Assembly: GCA_963786625.1 (NCBI GenBank)
Contig: CAWAZS010000014.1
Span: 1,054,001-1,118,000 of the forward strand
From: CAIWHR01 sp963786625
GTDB lineage: Bacteria > Pseudomonadota > Gammaproteobacteria > Burkholderiales > Casimicrobiaceae
DNA length: 64,000 nucleotides
Direction of reading: 5' to 3'
The first letter of the stretch is position 1, and the number at the start of each line of letters is the position of its first letter. Position numbers and translations under genes: made by a program. Below the pieces are notes generated by a model. The model was not told the origin of the DNA. It made no database searches and saw only the letters and a program-made list of their open reading frames with translations. Shown piece after piece: positions 55,711 through 64,000 of this stretch.

Positions 55711-56853
55711 ATGAGGGCGAGGGCGTGGTGCGTGGTGACGGCGCTCGTGTTCGCCGCGGATGCGCCCGCTGCCGACTTCGGCACCCCGGGCGGGCCGGAA
55801 CCCGCCAACGTCGACGCGATCGTGAAGGTCCTGCGCCAGGACCCGTACGACATGGAGCTGCTGATCAGCTTCGGCACCTCCAAGGGCGGCTCCGCGGGGC
55901 ACCTGGCGCTCGCCCTTCGCGACGCAACCGGCGGCGACGACATCGTCTACTCGGCCAACTTCTACGCCGACCGCAAGCCCGAGCACGAGCGCGACTTCTA
56001 CACCGACGAGCTCATGGTCAGGATCCCGAAGAAGGAGTACCTGTACGGGACCGCCTCGTCGCTCGGCGCCAAGGCGTCGTTCGGCCTCGACTTCGGCGAG
56101 ATCTACAAGCGATCGGTGATCGGCGTGCGCGTCTACGGCGTGCCGGCCTGGGAGAAGGAGGCGCTGGCGATCTTCTTCAAGCGCATCAACGACGACTATC
56201 GCAACCGGGCCAGGAAGACCGACTACCACGACGCGGAGATCAGGTACGACTACCTGCGCCTCAACTGCGCCAAGACCATCGGCATGGGCTTCAGGGTCGG
56301 CGCCGGGTACACGGATCTCGAGGTCACCAGCGCGAAGCTCTTCTCCCGGCGGCGAGTGGTGGCGGCCGTCAATGCCAACGTTCCCACCGAGATGGCGATG
56401 AAGCTCCTCGAGGCGTGGAACGCGCGCGGATACGGATTGGACGTGGTGCTGTACCGGAAGTACGAGGGCTCGACCTACGTCGATCCGCACGAAGAGGAGA
56501 AGGTGGCGTTCAAGGACCTGCCCAACCGGTTTCCCTCCGTCCTGTCCCGCGACTTCCGCAGGGAGCAGGGCGAATACGAGGACTACGACAACCTCTTCGC
56601 GATGTACGTCCTCTACAACCTCGGCAAGTACGGCGTGCGGGTGAACGGCGAGACGAAGCTGCTCGAGATCGAGAAGAGCAAGAGCCCGATGGCCTACGCA
56701 GCAGGCCGCCGAGCTCGCTGCCCGGAGCGCCGAATCGGACAGCGACCGACTACCGCCGGGGCCAGCCCGTCGAGCCGAGAGGGGACACGAATCGGGGAAT
56801 CCGGGGGCGACACCAACTCCCGCAGCGACAAGGGCGCGAGCACGACGAGGTGA
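55711..56853 (+). CDS. Secreted protein, possible NlpC/P60-like (DUF4105-type) fold
   Basis: 380 residues. It begins with a short signal peptide (cleavage near APAAD). GSAGHLALALRD offers a histidine and RLNCAKTIGMG a cysteine. That His-then-Cys order is seen in circularly permuted papain-like (Lnb/DUF4105-type) domains. The remaining sequence is acidic and aromatic with no further match. The last 50 residues are poor in conserved character and may be in the wrong frame. Function unknown. Confidence 0.5.
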   Translation: MRARAWCVVTALVFAADAPAADFGTPGGPEPANVDAIVKVLRQDPYDMELLISFGTSKGGSAGHLALALRDATGGDDIVYSANFYADRKPEHERDFYTDELMVRIPKKEYLYGTASSLGAKASFGLDFGEIYKRSVIGVRVYGVPAWEKEALAIFFKRINDDYRNRARKTDYHDAEIRYDYLRLNCAKTIGMGFRVGAGYTDLEVTSAKLFSRRRVVAAVNANVPTEMAMKLLEAWNARGYGLDVVLYRKYEGSTYVDPHEEEKVAFKDLPNRFPSVLSRDFRREQGEYEDYDNLFAMYVLYNLGKYGVRVNGETKLLEIEKSKSPMAYAAGRRARCPERRIGQRPTTAGASPSSREGTRIGESGGDTNSRSDKGASTTR

Positions 56854-57002
56854 GCGTCGGGAGCTCCGGGCAGTGCCGGTGCAGGGCGCCGCGAGAATCC
56901 GGCGCCCGCTCGTCGCAGAGGGACAGGCACGGATCGCCGGTGTAAGCTTCGGCACGCCTCGTGCCTGCACTTTGCGGCCGGCTCCTCCTGCATTCGCGAC
57001 CG

Positions 57003-58401
57003 ATGAAACCCAACCTCCTCGTCATCCTGATCGACGACCTGCGCTACGACGAGTTCGGCGCGGGCGGCCACCCGTACATGCAGCACGCCGAACGTCGACC
57101 GGCTCGCGCACGAGGGCGCGCTCTTCGAGCGCGCGTTCCACACGACGCCGATCTGCTCGCCCAACCGCGCGTCGATCGTCACCGGCCAGTACGCGAGCCG
57201 GCACGGCATCATCGACAACGTCGCGCGCGACGCGATGAGCCACCGGCTGCCGAACTATCACCTCGAGCTGCAGCGGCTGGGCTACGAGACCGCGCACATC
57301 GGCAAGTGGCACATGGGCAACGACGGCATGCCGCGGCCGGGCTACGACACCTGGGTGAGCTACGACGGCCACGGCAAGCTCGTCGAACCCGCGGCTCAAC
57401 CACGACGGCCGCTACGTCGAGCACCAGGGCTACGTCACCGACATCATGAACGAGCTCGCCGTCGATTTCCTCGAGCGGCAAGCGGACGAAGCCGTTCTCG
57501 CTCTTCTTCGCGCACAAGGCGGTGCATCCGGATGCCGAGCAGGCGGCCGACGGCACGCTCGAAGATCTCGGCCGCAGGGCGGCTACGTCGCGGCCGAGCG
57601 CCACCGCGACCTCTATCGCGATGCCGATCTTCCCGAAGAAGCCGAACATGCTCACGCCCGCCGAGGTCGATCCGGCAGAAGCCGGCCTGGGCCGAGTGCT
57701 TCGGTCTCAGGGACTCGGACCGGGCGCGCGAGATCCTGTCGGCGCTGCATTCCGGCGAGCAGGAGGAGATCCGGCAGCGGGCGCGGATGATGGCGGCGGT
57801 CGACGAGGGGATCGGCGCGATCCTCGACGTGCTCGAGCGGCAGGGGAGGCTCGACGACACGTTCATCGTGTTCCTCGGCGACAACGGCTATTTCTTCGGC
57901 GAGCACGCGCTGGGCCCCGAGCGCCGCTTCGCCTACGAGGAGGGGATCCGCTCGCCGTTTCGTCGTCCGCTATCCGCGCAAGGTGAAGGCCGGCTCGCGC
58001 CGCCGCGAGCTCGTCATCTGCCAGGACATCGCGCCGACGATGATCGAGCTCGCCGGCGGCAGGCCGGGGCCGCAGATCCAGGGCCGCTCGCTGCTGCCGC
58101 TCTTCGCGCCGGCGCACGCGGCGCGCGCGCCGCCTGGCGCAAGTCGTTCCTGATCGAGTACTGGGCGGAGCAGGCGATGCCCTGGCTCGTCGGCATGACG
58201 TACAAGGCGGTGCGCACCGACCGCCACAAGTACATCCACTGGGTGAACCGCGGCCGCGCGGGCGAGCTCGACGAGCTCTACGACCTCGATCGCGACCCGT
58301 ACGAGCTGAAGAACCTCAACCGCAGCCGCGCGTACGCGCCGGTGCGCGACAAGCTGCGCCGCGAACTGAAGAAGCTCGTCGCCGAAGCGCTGGGGCTGTA
58401 G
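57003..58401 (+). CDS. S1-family sulfatase (about eight frame breaks)
   Basis: Reconstructed length is about 465 residues. It begins KPNLLVILIDDLRYDEFG (metal-binding Asp pair). The formylglycine motif CSPNRAS (C-X-P-X-R) lies in TTPICSPNRASIVTGQYASRHG, then GKWHMGN, and VFLGDNGYFFGEHALG for the remaining metal ligands. The end, DELYDLDRDPYELKNL, is typical of type I sulfatases. Breaks lie near 57088, 57395, 57487, 57575, 57622, 57672, 57957 and 58130 (six +1, two -1). It needs a formylglycine-generating system. There is no signal peptide. The substrate is not clear; it does not resemble choline sulfatase closely. Confidence 0.78.
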
Positions 58402-58887
58402 GGCCCGGCTCGGGTCGGTACGGGCCCCGGAAGGGAGTTTGCCGGTTTCGGTGGCAGGTAGGTGCTCCGGCGCGACGCGCCGGGACCGACGTCAAGCAAA
58501 TCTTCACGTCGACGGGCCGCAATACGTCGCCCACCGGACGTGCCGATGGCGACCATCGCGGGACCGGAACCGGCCAGAAGTTCGGACATCTGAGACTGTT
58601 CGCGTTCGATGGCGAGAGCCAGATCGGTGCACCGCCGACGCAAAAATGCGACCTGCGATCGCGCGTGTAATCGAACGCGCGGAATCGGCCTTGAATCGGC
58701 GCTCGGTTCGTCGCGAACGGCTAATGGCGCACTGCCGACTCGTGGGGGTCGTAGCACTATGGCTGCCCACCCTGCGAAACGCCTGCGGCTCGTGCCATCG
58801 GCACGAGCGCTCTCAAGTTCGAGCCAGGAATCTCGACTTCCGTGACGGGCGACCGCGAGCAGAGGCGTCGCGCGGGCGCTCGACGAC
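58402..58887. other. 486-base region without a recognisable gene
   Basis: Less GC-rich than its surroundings in places. No frame on either strand looks conserved. If the XRE gene that follows was once an antitoxin, a decayed toxin partner might be expected here, but I cannot identify one. Confidence 0.4.
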
Positions 58888-59115
58888 GTGATCGCGCATT
58901 GCAGGACTGGCTCGTGGCCGACTCGTCGCTGCGCTGCACGGACGGCCGCGGGACTGACGCAGGAGGCCGTCGCAGCGAGAATGTGGACTACCAAGAGCGT
59001 CGTGTCGCGTCTGGAGAGCGGCGTCTGCACCCGTCCGACGCTAAGTACCATCGAGAAATATGCGCGTGGCTGTCGGTGCGCCGTGTCGAGATCCGCGTGC
59101 GGAGAAGGCGAGTAG
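58888..59115 (+). CDS. XRE/HigA-like helix-turn-helix protein (probably broken)
   Basis: 75 residues. AARTAAGLTQEAVAARMWTTKSVVSRLESG is a clear Cro/C1-type helix-turn-helix, followed by TRPTLSTIEKYARG as in HigA-like antitoxins. After this the frame gives CRCAVSRSACGEGE, while the neighbouring frame gives VEIRVRRRR, the usual ending of such proteins, so one base is probably missing near 59085. The N-terminus is also uncertain. No toxin gene is recognised beside it. Confidence 0.5.
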   Translation: MIAHCRTGSWPTRRCAARTAAGLTQEAVAARMWTTKSVVSRLESGVCTRPTLSTIEKYARGCRCAVSRSACGEGE

Positions 59116-59288
59116 CGTGTAGCCCGAGCTCTGAAGCTCGATTGCAAGATCGTACGTCCGCTCCGGGTCGCGTCCCGCCTGCGGAAGCGCCGGAGCCGAA
59201 CGGCTGCATGGCGTCGCAGTGCAGCCCTTGTCGCAGCGGCGCCGCGCGAGGCAGTTTCGGCGCGGGCGCCGCAGGCGGTGGTCGACCG

Positions 59289-60290
59289 TCAGTTCGTCGC
59301 CGCGCCCGACGCCTTGACGATCGGCACCCAGACCGCGAGGTCGTCGACGATCAGCTTGGCGAATGCGGCGGGCGCCATCGGCGGCGCGAGGTCGAAGCCC
59401 TGCGGCCCGAGCTTCTCCTTCGCCTCGGCGGAGGCGAAGATGCGGTTCAACTCCGTGTTGAGCCGCGCCACGATCTCCGGCGGCGTGCGCGCGGGCGCGA
59501 TGAAGCCGAACCAGGTGTTGACCTCGTAGCCCTTCACGCCCTGCTCGTCGAGGGTCGGCACGTTGGGCAGCAGCGGCGAGCGCTTGAGGCTCGTCACGCC
59601 CAGCGCCTTCACCTTCCCGTCCTTGATCTGCGCGATCACCGTCGGCGTGTTGAAGAAGCCCATCGACACCTCGCCCGTCATCACGGCGAGCACGCCCTGC
59701 GGCGCGCCCTTGTAGGGGACGTGCAGCAGCTCGGTTCCGGTGATGCGCCCGAACAGCACGCCGGAGAGGTGATGGCTCGTCCCGCTGCCGCCCGACGAGA
59801 ACGTGAGCTGGCCGGGCTTCGCCTTCGCCTCGGCGATGATGTCGGCGGGCTTCGTGGCGGCGCTGCCGGGCGGCACGATCATCACGTTCGACACCCCGCC
59901 CAGGAACGACACCGGCGCGAAGTCCTTCGTCGAGTCGTACCCGGGATTCGCGTAGATCGCCTGGTTGAACACCAGCGTGCCCTGCGACGCGAAGGCGATG
60001 GTGTAGCCGTCGGGCGTCGCGCGCGCCAACTCCGCCATCGCGATCGTGCCGCCGGCCCCGGGCTTGTTGTCGACGACGACCGACTGGCCGAGCGCCTTGC
60101 CGAGCTGCTCGGCGGCGTAGCGGGAGACGATGTCGGCGGTGCTGCCGGCGGCGAGCGGAACGAGGAGCCGGATCGGCTTCGACGGGTAGGGCTGCGCGAA
60201 GGCGGCGCCGGTCGCGGCGAGGGCAACGATGGCGACGGCGGTGAAGGCGGCGACGAGGGGGCGAGCGAGACGCGAAGGGCGGGTGGTCAT
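59289..60290 (-). CDS. Bug/TctC-family tripartite tricarboxylate transporter receptor
   Basis: 333 residues with signal peptide (ATGAAFAQ). Family start YPSKPIRLLVPLAAGSTADIVSRYAAEQLGKALGQ, then VVDNKPGAGGTIAMAELA, VPYKGAPQGVLAVMTGEVSMGF and the VPTLDEQGVKGYEV block. These periplasmic proteins bind carboxylates and similar acids. Its ATG overlaps the stop of the regulator gene upstream, so the regulator and receptor are one transcription unit. Confidence 0.92.
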   Translation of the reverse strand: MTTRPSRLARPLVAAFTAVAIVALAATGAAFAQPYPSKPIRLLVPLAAGSTADIVSRYAAEQLGKALGQSVVVDNKPGAGGTIAMAELARATPDGYTIAFASQGTLVFNQAIYANPGYDSTKDFAPVSFLGGVSNVMIVPPGSAATKPADIIAEAKAKPGQLTFSSGGSGTSHHLSGVLFGRITGTELLHVPYKGAPQGVLAVMTGEVSMGFFNTPTVIAQIKDGKVKALGVTSLKRSPLLPNVPTLDEQGVKGYEVNTWFGFIAPARTPPEIVARLNTELNRIFASAEAKEKLGPQGFDLAPPMAPAAFAKLIVDDLAVWVPIVKASGAATN

Positions 60291-61295
60291 GGGCGGGGTC
60301 CTGGCGAATGGTTGCGGGGAGGGTGCGTGACGTGGGCGGACTGCCGCTCGGCGCTGGGCGGATAGCCGTACAGGCTCCGGTAGCACTTGGAGAAGTGCGG
60401 CGGCGACTGGAAGCCGCAGGCGATCGTGATGTCCATGATCGACATCGACGTCTGCAGCAGGAGCTCGCGCGCCCGCCTGCAGCCGCAGCTCGAGGTAGTA
60501 GCGGGTCGGCACGCGGTCGAGGTGCCGCTTGAACAGCCGCTCGATCTGCCGGCGCGACACGCCCACCGACGCCGCGAGCTCGTCGAGCGACATCGGCTGC
60601 TCGATGTTGGCTTCCATCAGCGCCGCGGCCTTGATCAGCGTCTCGTGGAAGTGGCCGACCTGCGCCTGCAGCGGGATGTGCTGGCGGTCGCGGTCGCTGC
60701 GGATGCGGTCGAGGATGAACTGCTCGGAGATGAGCGGCGCGATGTCGCCGCCCAGGTGATCCTTGATCATGTTGAGCATCAGGTCGAGCGGCGCGACGCC
60801 GCCCGAGCAGGTGTAGCGGTCGCGGTCGATCGCGAACAGCTGGTCGGTGAAGTCGATGCGCGGGAACTCCTCGCGCAGCGCCGACATGTTCTCCCAGTGG
60901 ATCGCCGCCTTGTACTTGTCGAGGAGCCCCGCCTTGGCCAGCGCGTAGCCGCCGGTGCACAGCGCGCCGAGATCGACGCGGCGCCGCGCCAGCCGGCGCA
61001 GCGCGGCGAGCAGCGGCGGCGTGACCGCGCGCTGGACGTCGATGCCGCCGCAGACGAAGACGACGCTGACCGGACCGACGTCGTCGAGCGGCACGGTCGG
61101 CGACAGCGAGAGGCCGTTGCTCGCCGCGACCGGCGCGCCGTCGAGACTGACGATCGACCACTGGTACGCCTCCCGCTGGCAGACCCGGTTGGCCATGCGC
61201 AGCGGCTCGACGGCGCTGGTCAGCGCGATCATCGAGTAGTTCGGCAGGGTCAGGAAGCCGAAGCGGCGGGTGGGGAGGGACCTGGGGTCCGGCAT
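60287..61295 (-). CDS. GlxA/AraC-type regulator, GbdR-like (frame break)
   Basis: Reconstructed length is about 335 residues. An N-terminal DJ-1/PfpI-like sensing domain (RFGFLTLPNYSMIALTSAVEPLRMAN; GALCTGGYALAKAGLLD) precedes a C-terminal AraC pair of helix-turn-helices (SLDELAASVGVSRRQIERLFKRHL; TSMSIMDITIACGFQSPPHFSKCYR). One extra base near 60480 separates the two. GbdR of Pseudomonas, of this type, senses glycine betaine and dimethylglycine. Divergence from a BetA-like choline dehydrogenase gene supports the same role here. Confidence 0.8.
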
Positions 61296-61387
61296 CGGGG
61301 GCGTTTGGTACGCTAGCGGGGGCGACGCCGCGCAAGTATATGCCGGAAAGCGACAACAACTATCCTCTCCGCGCCAAGGGATGCACC

Positions 61388-63061
61388 GTGACCGACAGCG
61401 ACGAATTCGACTATGTGATCGTGGGCGCGGGCTCGGCCGGGTGCGTGCTCGCCAACCGGCTCACCGAAGACGCGCAGACGAGCGTCCTGCTGCTCGAGGC
61501 CGGGCCCGCCGGATCGCAGCATCTTCATCCACATGCCGTCGGCGTTCGCGTACCCGCTCGCGGACGACAAGTACAACTGGGCCTACGAGACCGAGCCCGA
61601 GCCCGGGATGGACGGCCGGCGGATGTCCTGTCCGCGCGGACGGGTCATCGGCGGCTCGTCGTCGGTCAACGGCATGGTGTACATACGCGGGCACGCGCTC
61701 GACTACGATCGCTGGGCCGAGGCACGCGGGTCTCGAGCACTGGTCGTACGCGCACTGCCTTCCGTATTTCAGGAAGTCCGAGACGCGCCTAGCCGGTCCC
61801 GACGCCTACCACGGCGGCGACGGCCCGCTCTACGTCACCACCGGCGCGATGGCGAACCCGCTCTATCGCGCGTTCATCGAGGCCGGCGTGCAGGCCGGCT
61901 ACGCGCGCACCGAGGACATGAACGGTTACCGGCAGGAAGGCCTCGGCCCGATGGACCGGACGACCTACAAGGGCCGCCGCTGGAGCGCCGCGATGGCGTA
62001 CCTGCGGCCGGCTCGCGCGCGCTCGAATCTCACCGTCGAATCGCGCACGCTCGTCACCCGCGTGCTGTTCGAGAGGACGCGCGCGATCGGCGTCGAGTAC
62101 GCTGCAGCACGGCCGCGTGGTCAAGGCGCGCGCGCGGCGCGAGGTGATCGTCGCCGGCGGCGCCATCAATTCGCCGCAGCTCCTGATGCTCTCCGGCATC
62201 GGCAGCGCCGACGCGCTGCGCGGGCACGGCATCGAGCCGGTCGCGCGATGTTCCCGGCGTCGGCGAGAACCTGCAGGACCACATCGAGACCTACGTCCAG
62301 CACGCGTGCACGCAGCCGATCACGCTGCACTCGACGCAGAACCTGCTGGCGATGGGCGCAATCGGCGTCGAGTGGCTGCTGTTCCGCACGGGGCTCGGCG
62401 CCACCAATCATTTCGAGGCGGGCGGCTTCATCCGCAGCCGCGCCGGCGTCCGCCATCCCGACCTGCAGTTCCATTTCCTGCCGATCGCGATCGCCTACGA
62501 CGGCCGGGACAAGGTCGACCAGCACGGCTTCCAGGCGCACATGGGACCGATGCGGCCGACGTCGACGCGGCTGGGTCAGGCTGCGCTCGAGCAATCCGCG
62601 GCAGGCGCCGCGCATCCAGTTCAACTACCTGACGACCGACGACGATCGCCGCGAGTTTCGCGACGGCGTCCGGCTCACGCGCGAGATCTTCGCGCAGAAG
62701 GCGTTCGATCCCGTTCCGCGGCCCGGAGCTCGCGCCGGGCCCGGCGGTCACGACCGACGCCGACATCGACGCCCACCTGCGGCGCAAGGCGGAGAGCGCG
62801 TACCACCCGTCGTGCACCTGCAGGATGGGCGCGGCCGACGATCCGCTGGCGGTGGTCGACGGCGAGCTGCGCGTGCGCGGCGTCGAGGCGCTGCGCGTCG
62901 TCGACGCGTCGGTCATGCCCTCGGTCGTCAGCGGCAATCTCAACGCGCCGACGATCATGATCGCGGAGAAGGCGGCCGACATCATTCGCGGCCGGCCGCC
63001 GCTGCCGCCCGACGAGGTGCCGGTGTTCGTCCACCCGGAGTGGCAGACGAAGCAGCGCTGA
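61388..63061 (+). CDS. betA: GMC oxidoreductase, choline dehydrogenase (BetA) type (six frame breaks)
   Basis: Reconstructed length is about 555 residues from GTG 61388 (an ATG at 61340 is in frame). FAD motif DYVIVGAGSAGCVLANRLTE, GGSSSVNGMVYIRGHALDYD, HGGDGPLYVTT, NGYRQEGLGPMDRTTYKGRR and the C-terminal HPSCTCRMG and SGNLNAPTIMIAEKAAD follow BetA throughout. One-base insertions lie near 61517, 61733, 62102, 62247, 62583 and 62733. BetA oxidises choline to betaine aldehyde and on to glycine betaine, which would feed the demethylation genes to its left. Other GMC alcohol dehydrogenases are possible. Confidence 0.8.
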
Positions 63062-63127
63062 CCGGCGGTCAAGCCGTGGCACCACGCCCGCACTGCGGCC
63101 TGACCGTTGCACTTACTGCGCGCGCAC

Positions 63128-63192
63128 GTGGGGCCGCCTTCAGGCGGCCAGCGAAAGCGCGACCTGCGGCATCCGGCTGAAGCCGGACCCAC
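63128..63192. repeat. REP-type paired palindrome (copy 2)
   Basis: Same 65-bp design as the copy at 23306-23370: GTGGGGCCGCCTTCAGGCGGC (63128-63148) and TCCGGCTGAAGCCGGACCCAC (63172-63192). The palindromic arms are identical and the central spacer differs. It lies between the converging betA-like and modA-like genes, where it could stop transcription from both sides. Confidence 0.8.
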
Positions 63193-63280
63193 AACCGGCG
63201 CGACGCGTCAGGCGGGGCGGGAGGGTTGGCGGCGGGCGCCTGTGCCGCGGTCCGCCGTCGCGGGTGACGCACCCGTACCG

Positions 63281-64000
63281 CTAGCGGATCTCCGCCGGTA
63301 CCGCGCCCTTGCGCAGCGCCGGCACGACGGGCGGCTGACCGGTGGCCTTCAGGATCTCCTGCGCTTCTGCCGAGAGCAGGAAACGCACGAACGCCGTCGC
63401 TTCCGGCACGTTGCGCGCCGTTCCCGGGACGGTGGCCGCGTTGCGGATCGCCTCGCTCATGTTGACGCTGTCGGGAAAGCGGACGATGTCGACGTCGTTG
63501 CGCGCCGCCACCGCCGCCGAGTAGTAGACGATGCCGGCGTCCGCCTTCCCCTGTTTCACCATGTTGACCGTGTCCGGCACCGATCGCGCCGTGCCCCCGT
63601 CGCTCACGGCGCCGTCGACGAGTCTCGCTGCGCGAGCTCCGGCTTTCCTTCCAGCGTCGTCGCGCGCTTCAGGAATTCGATCGTGCGCCCGGTCGCGAGA
63701 TCCTTTTCTCCCGTGACGCGGGCGTACCTGACGCCGGGCTTCAGCAGATCGCCGGCCTGGCGAATGCCCAGCGGATTGCCCTTCGCCGTGATGATCACCA
63801 TCTCGTTGGCGGAGAACACCACGTACCACGAGGCGGCCATCTTGCCGGAGCTGCCCAGGGGCTTGCCCATCAGGTCCTCGTCGATGACCGCCGGCGAGGA
63901 GGGCGCGAACACGTCGCAGGCATCGCCCTTGACGATGCGTTCGGCGAGCTGCCGCGAGACGCCGGCCGTCAGGTTGATCGTGACCCCCGGGTTCTTCGCC
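63281..64000 (-). CDS. modA: ModA-like molybdate-type ABC binding protein, 5' end outside window (frame break)
   Basis: The frame is open to the window end on its upstream side, so the start is missing. Visible ModA features: GDACDVFAPSS, ITAKGNPLGIRQAGDLLKPGVRYARV, DTVNMVKQGKADAGIVYYSAAVAA, and the C-terminal ATAFVRFLLSAEAQEILKATG. One base is missing near 63622 between the two halves. Proteins of this group bind molybdate or tungstate, but related ones bind other oxyanions. The ligand residues cannot be checked without the N-terminus. Confidence 0.75.
   Translation of the reverse strand, partial: GEEPGGHDQPDGRRLAAARRTHRQGRCLRRVRALLAGGHRRGPDGQAPGQLRQDGRLVVRGVLRQRDGDHHGEGQSAGHSPGRRSAEARRQVRPRHGRKGSRDRAHDRIPEARDDAGRKAGARAARLVDGAVSDGGTARSVPDTVNMVKQGKADAGIVYYSAAVAARNDVDIVRFPDSVNMSEAIRNAATVPGTARNVPEATAFVRFLLSAEAQEILKATGQPPVVPALRKGAVPAEIR

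Noticed and set aside
57003..58401. Choline-O-sulfatase (BetC), tempting because of the choline/betaine context
   Set aside because: The N-terminal and C-terminal blocks resemble other S1 sulfatases more than BetC. Context alone is not enough.
58439..58891. Possible toxin gene partner of the XRE protein
   Set aside because: The open frame has no RelE/HigB-like pattern and an Arg-rich, shadow-like composition.

Overview
This is a GC-rich (roughly two-thirds G+C) bacterial chromosome fragment that looks betaproteobacterial, most likely Burkholderiales or a neighbouring lineage. The evidence is a Bug/TctC-type solute receptor, TRAP and PF04392-type uptake systems, a complete System I cytochrome c maturation (ccm) operon, lutACB, MaeB, and short intergenic palindromes of a kind common in that group. 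No rRNA, tRNA, CRISPR array or insertion sequence was recognised.

Layout. 1-8.2 kb: 3' end of a PIG-L deacetylase, an unknown secreted protein, a three-part TRAP transporter, then a divergent pair made of an acyl-ACP-reductase-like protein and an iron-type alcohol dehydrogenase. 8.2-13.9 kb: an exopolysaccharide-type module of UDP-sulfoquinovose-synthase homologue, HlyD-like protein, zinc-ribbon/degenerate GGDEF protein and processive family-2 glycosyltransferase. A sigma-54-like site lies upstream. 13.9-25.6 kb: haem and cytochrome c biogenesis. ccmABCDEFGHI is followed by a divergence of gene content around an octahaem nitrite reductase that has a perfect FNR-type box and its own terminator, then a second CcmI-like protein and protoporphyrinogen oxidase. 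25.7-38.4 kb: housekeeping and accessory metabolism (maeB, a prolyl-hydroxylase-like oxygenase, lutACB, an SDR, a peptide-type binding protein, a proline-iminopeptidase-like hydrolase, PPK2, an MBL-fold protein, pdxH).

38.4-63 kb: a large quaternary-amine and one-carbon locus. It holds a GbcA-type Rieske oxygenase, a dimethylglycine-dehydrogenase-like flavoprotein, an MttB-family methyltransferase, a corrinoid protein, a methyl-THF:corrinoid methyltransferase, a RACo-type corrinoid activator, MetF plus a MetV-like partner, and two unknown small proteins (DUF1638-like and virulence-factor-like). An aminoethylphosphonate-type ABC importer, a BetA-like choline dehydrogenase and a GbdR/GlxA-type regulator complete the set. 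Read together, choline would be oxidised to glycine betaine, which could then lose methyl groups by an O2-dependent route and by an O2-independent corrinoid/THF route encoded side by side. Between these lie a PF04392 binding protein, a secreted protein of unknown function, an S1-type sulfatase, an XRE regulator remnant and a Bug receptor. The window ends inside a ModA-like gene.

Caution on sequence quality: about 40 single-base frame breaks (mostly +1) interrupt otherwise well-conserved genes. Nearly all lie right of 38 kb. They look more like consensus indels than real gene decay, so those genes are described as reconstructed across the breaks.
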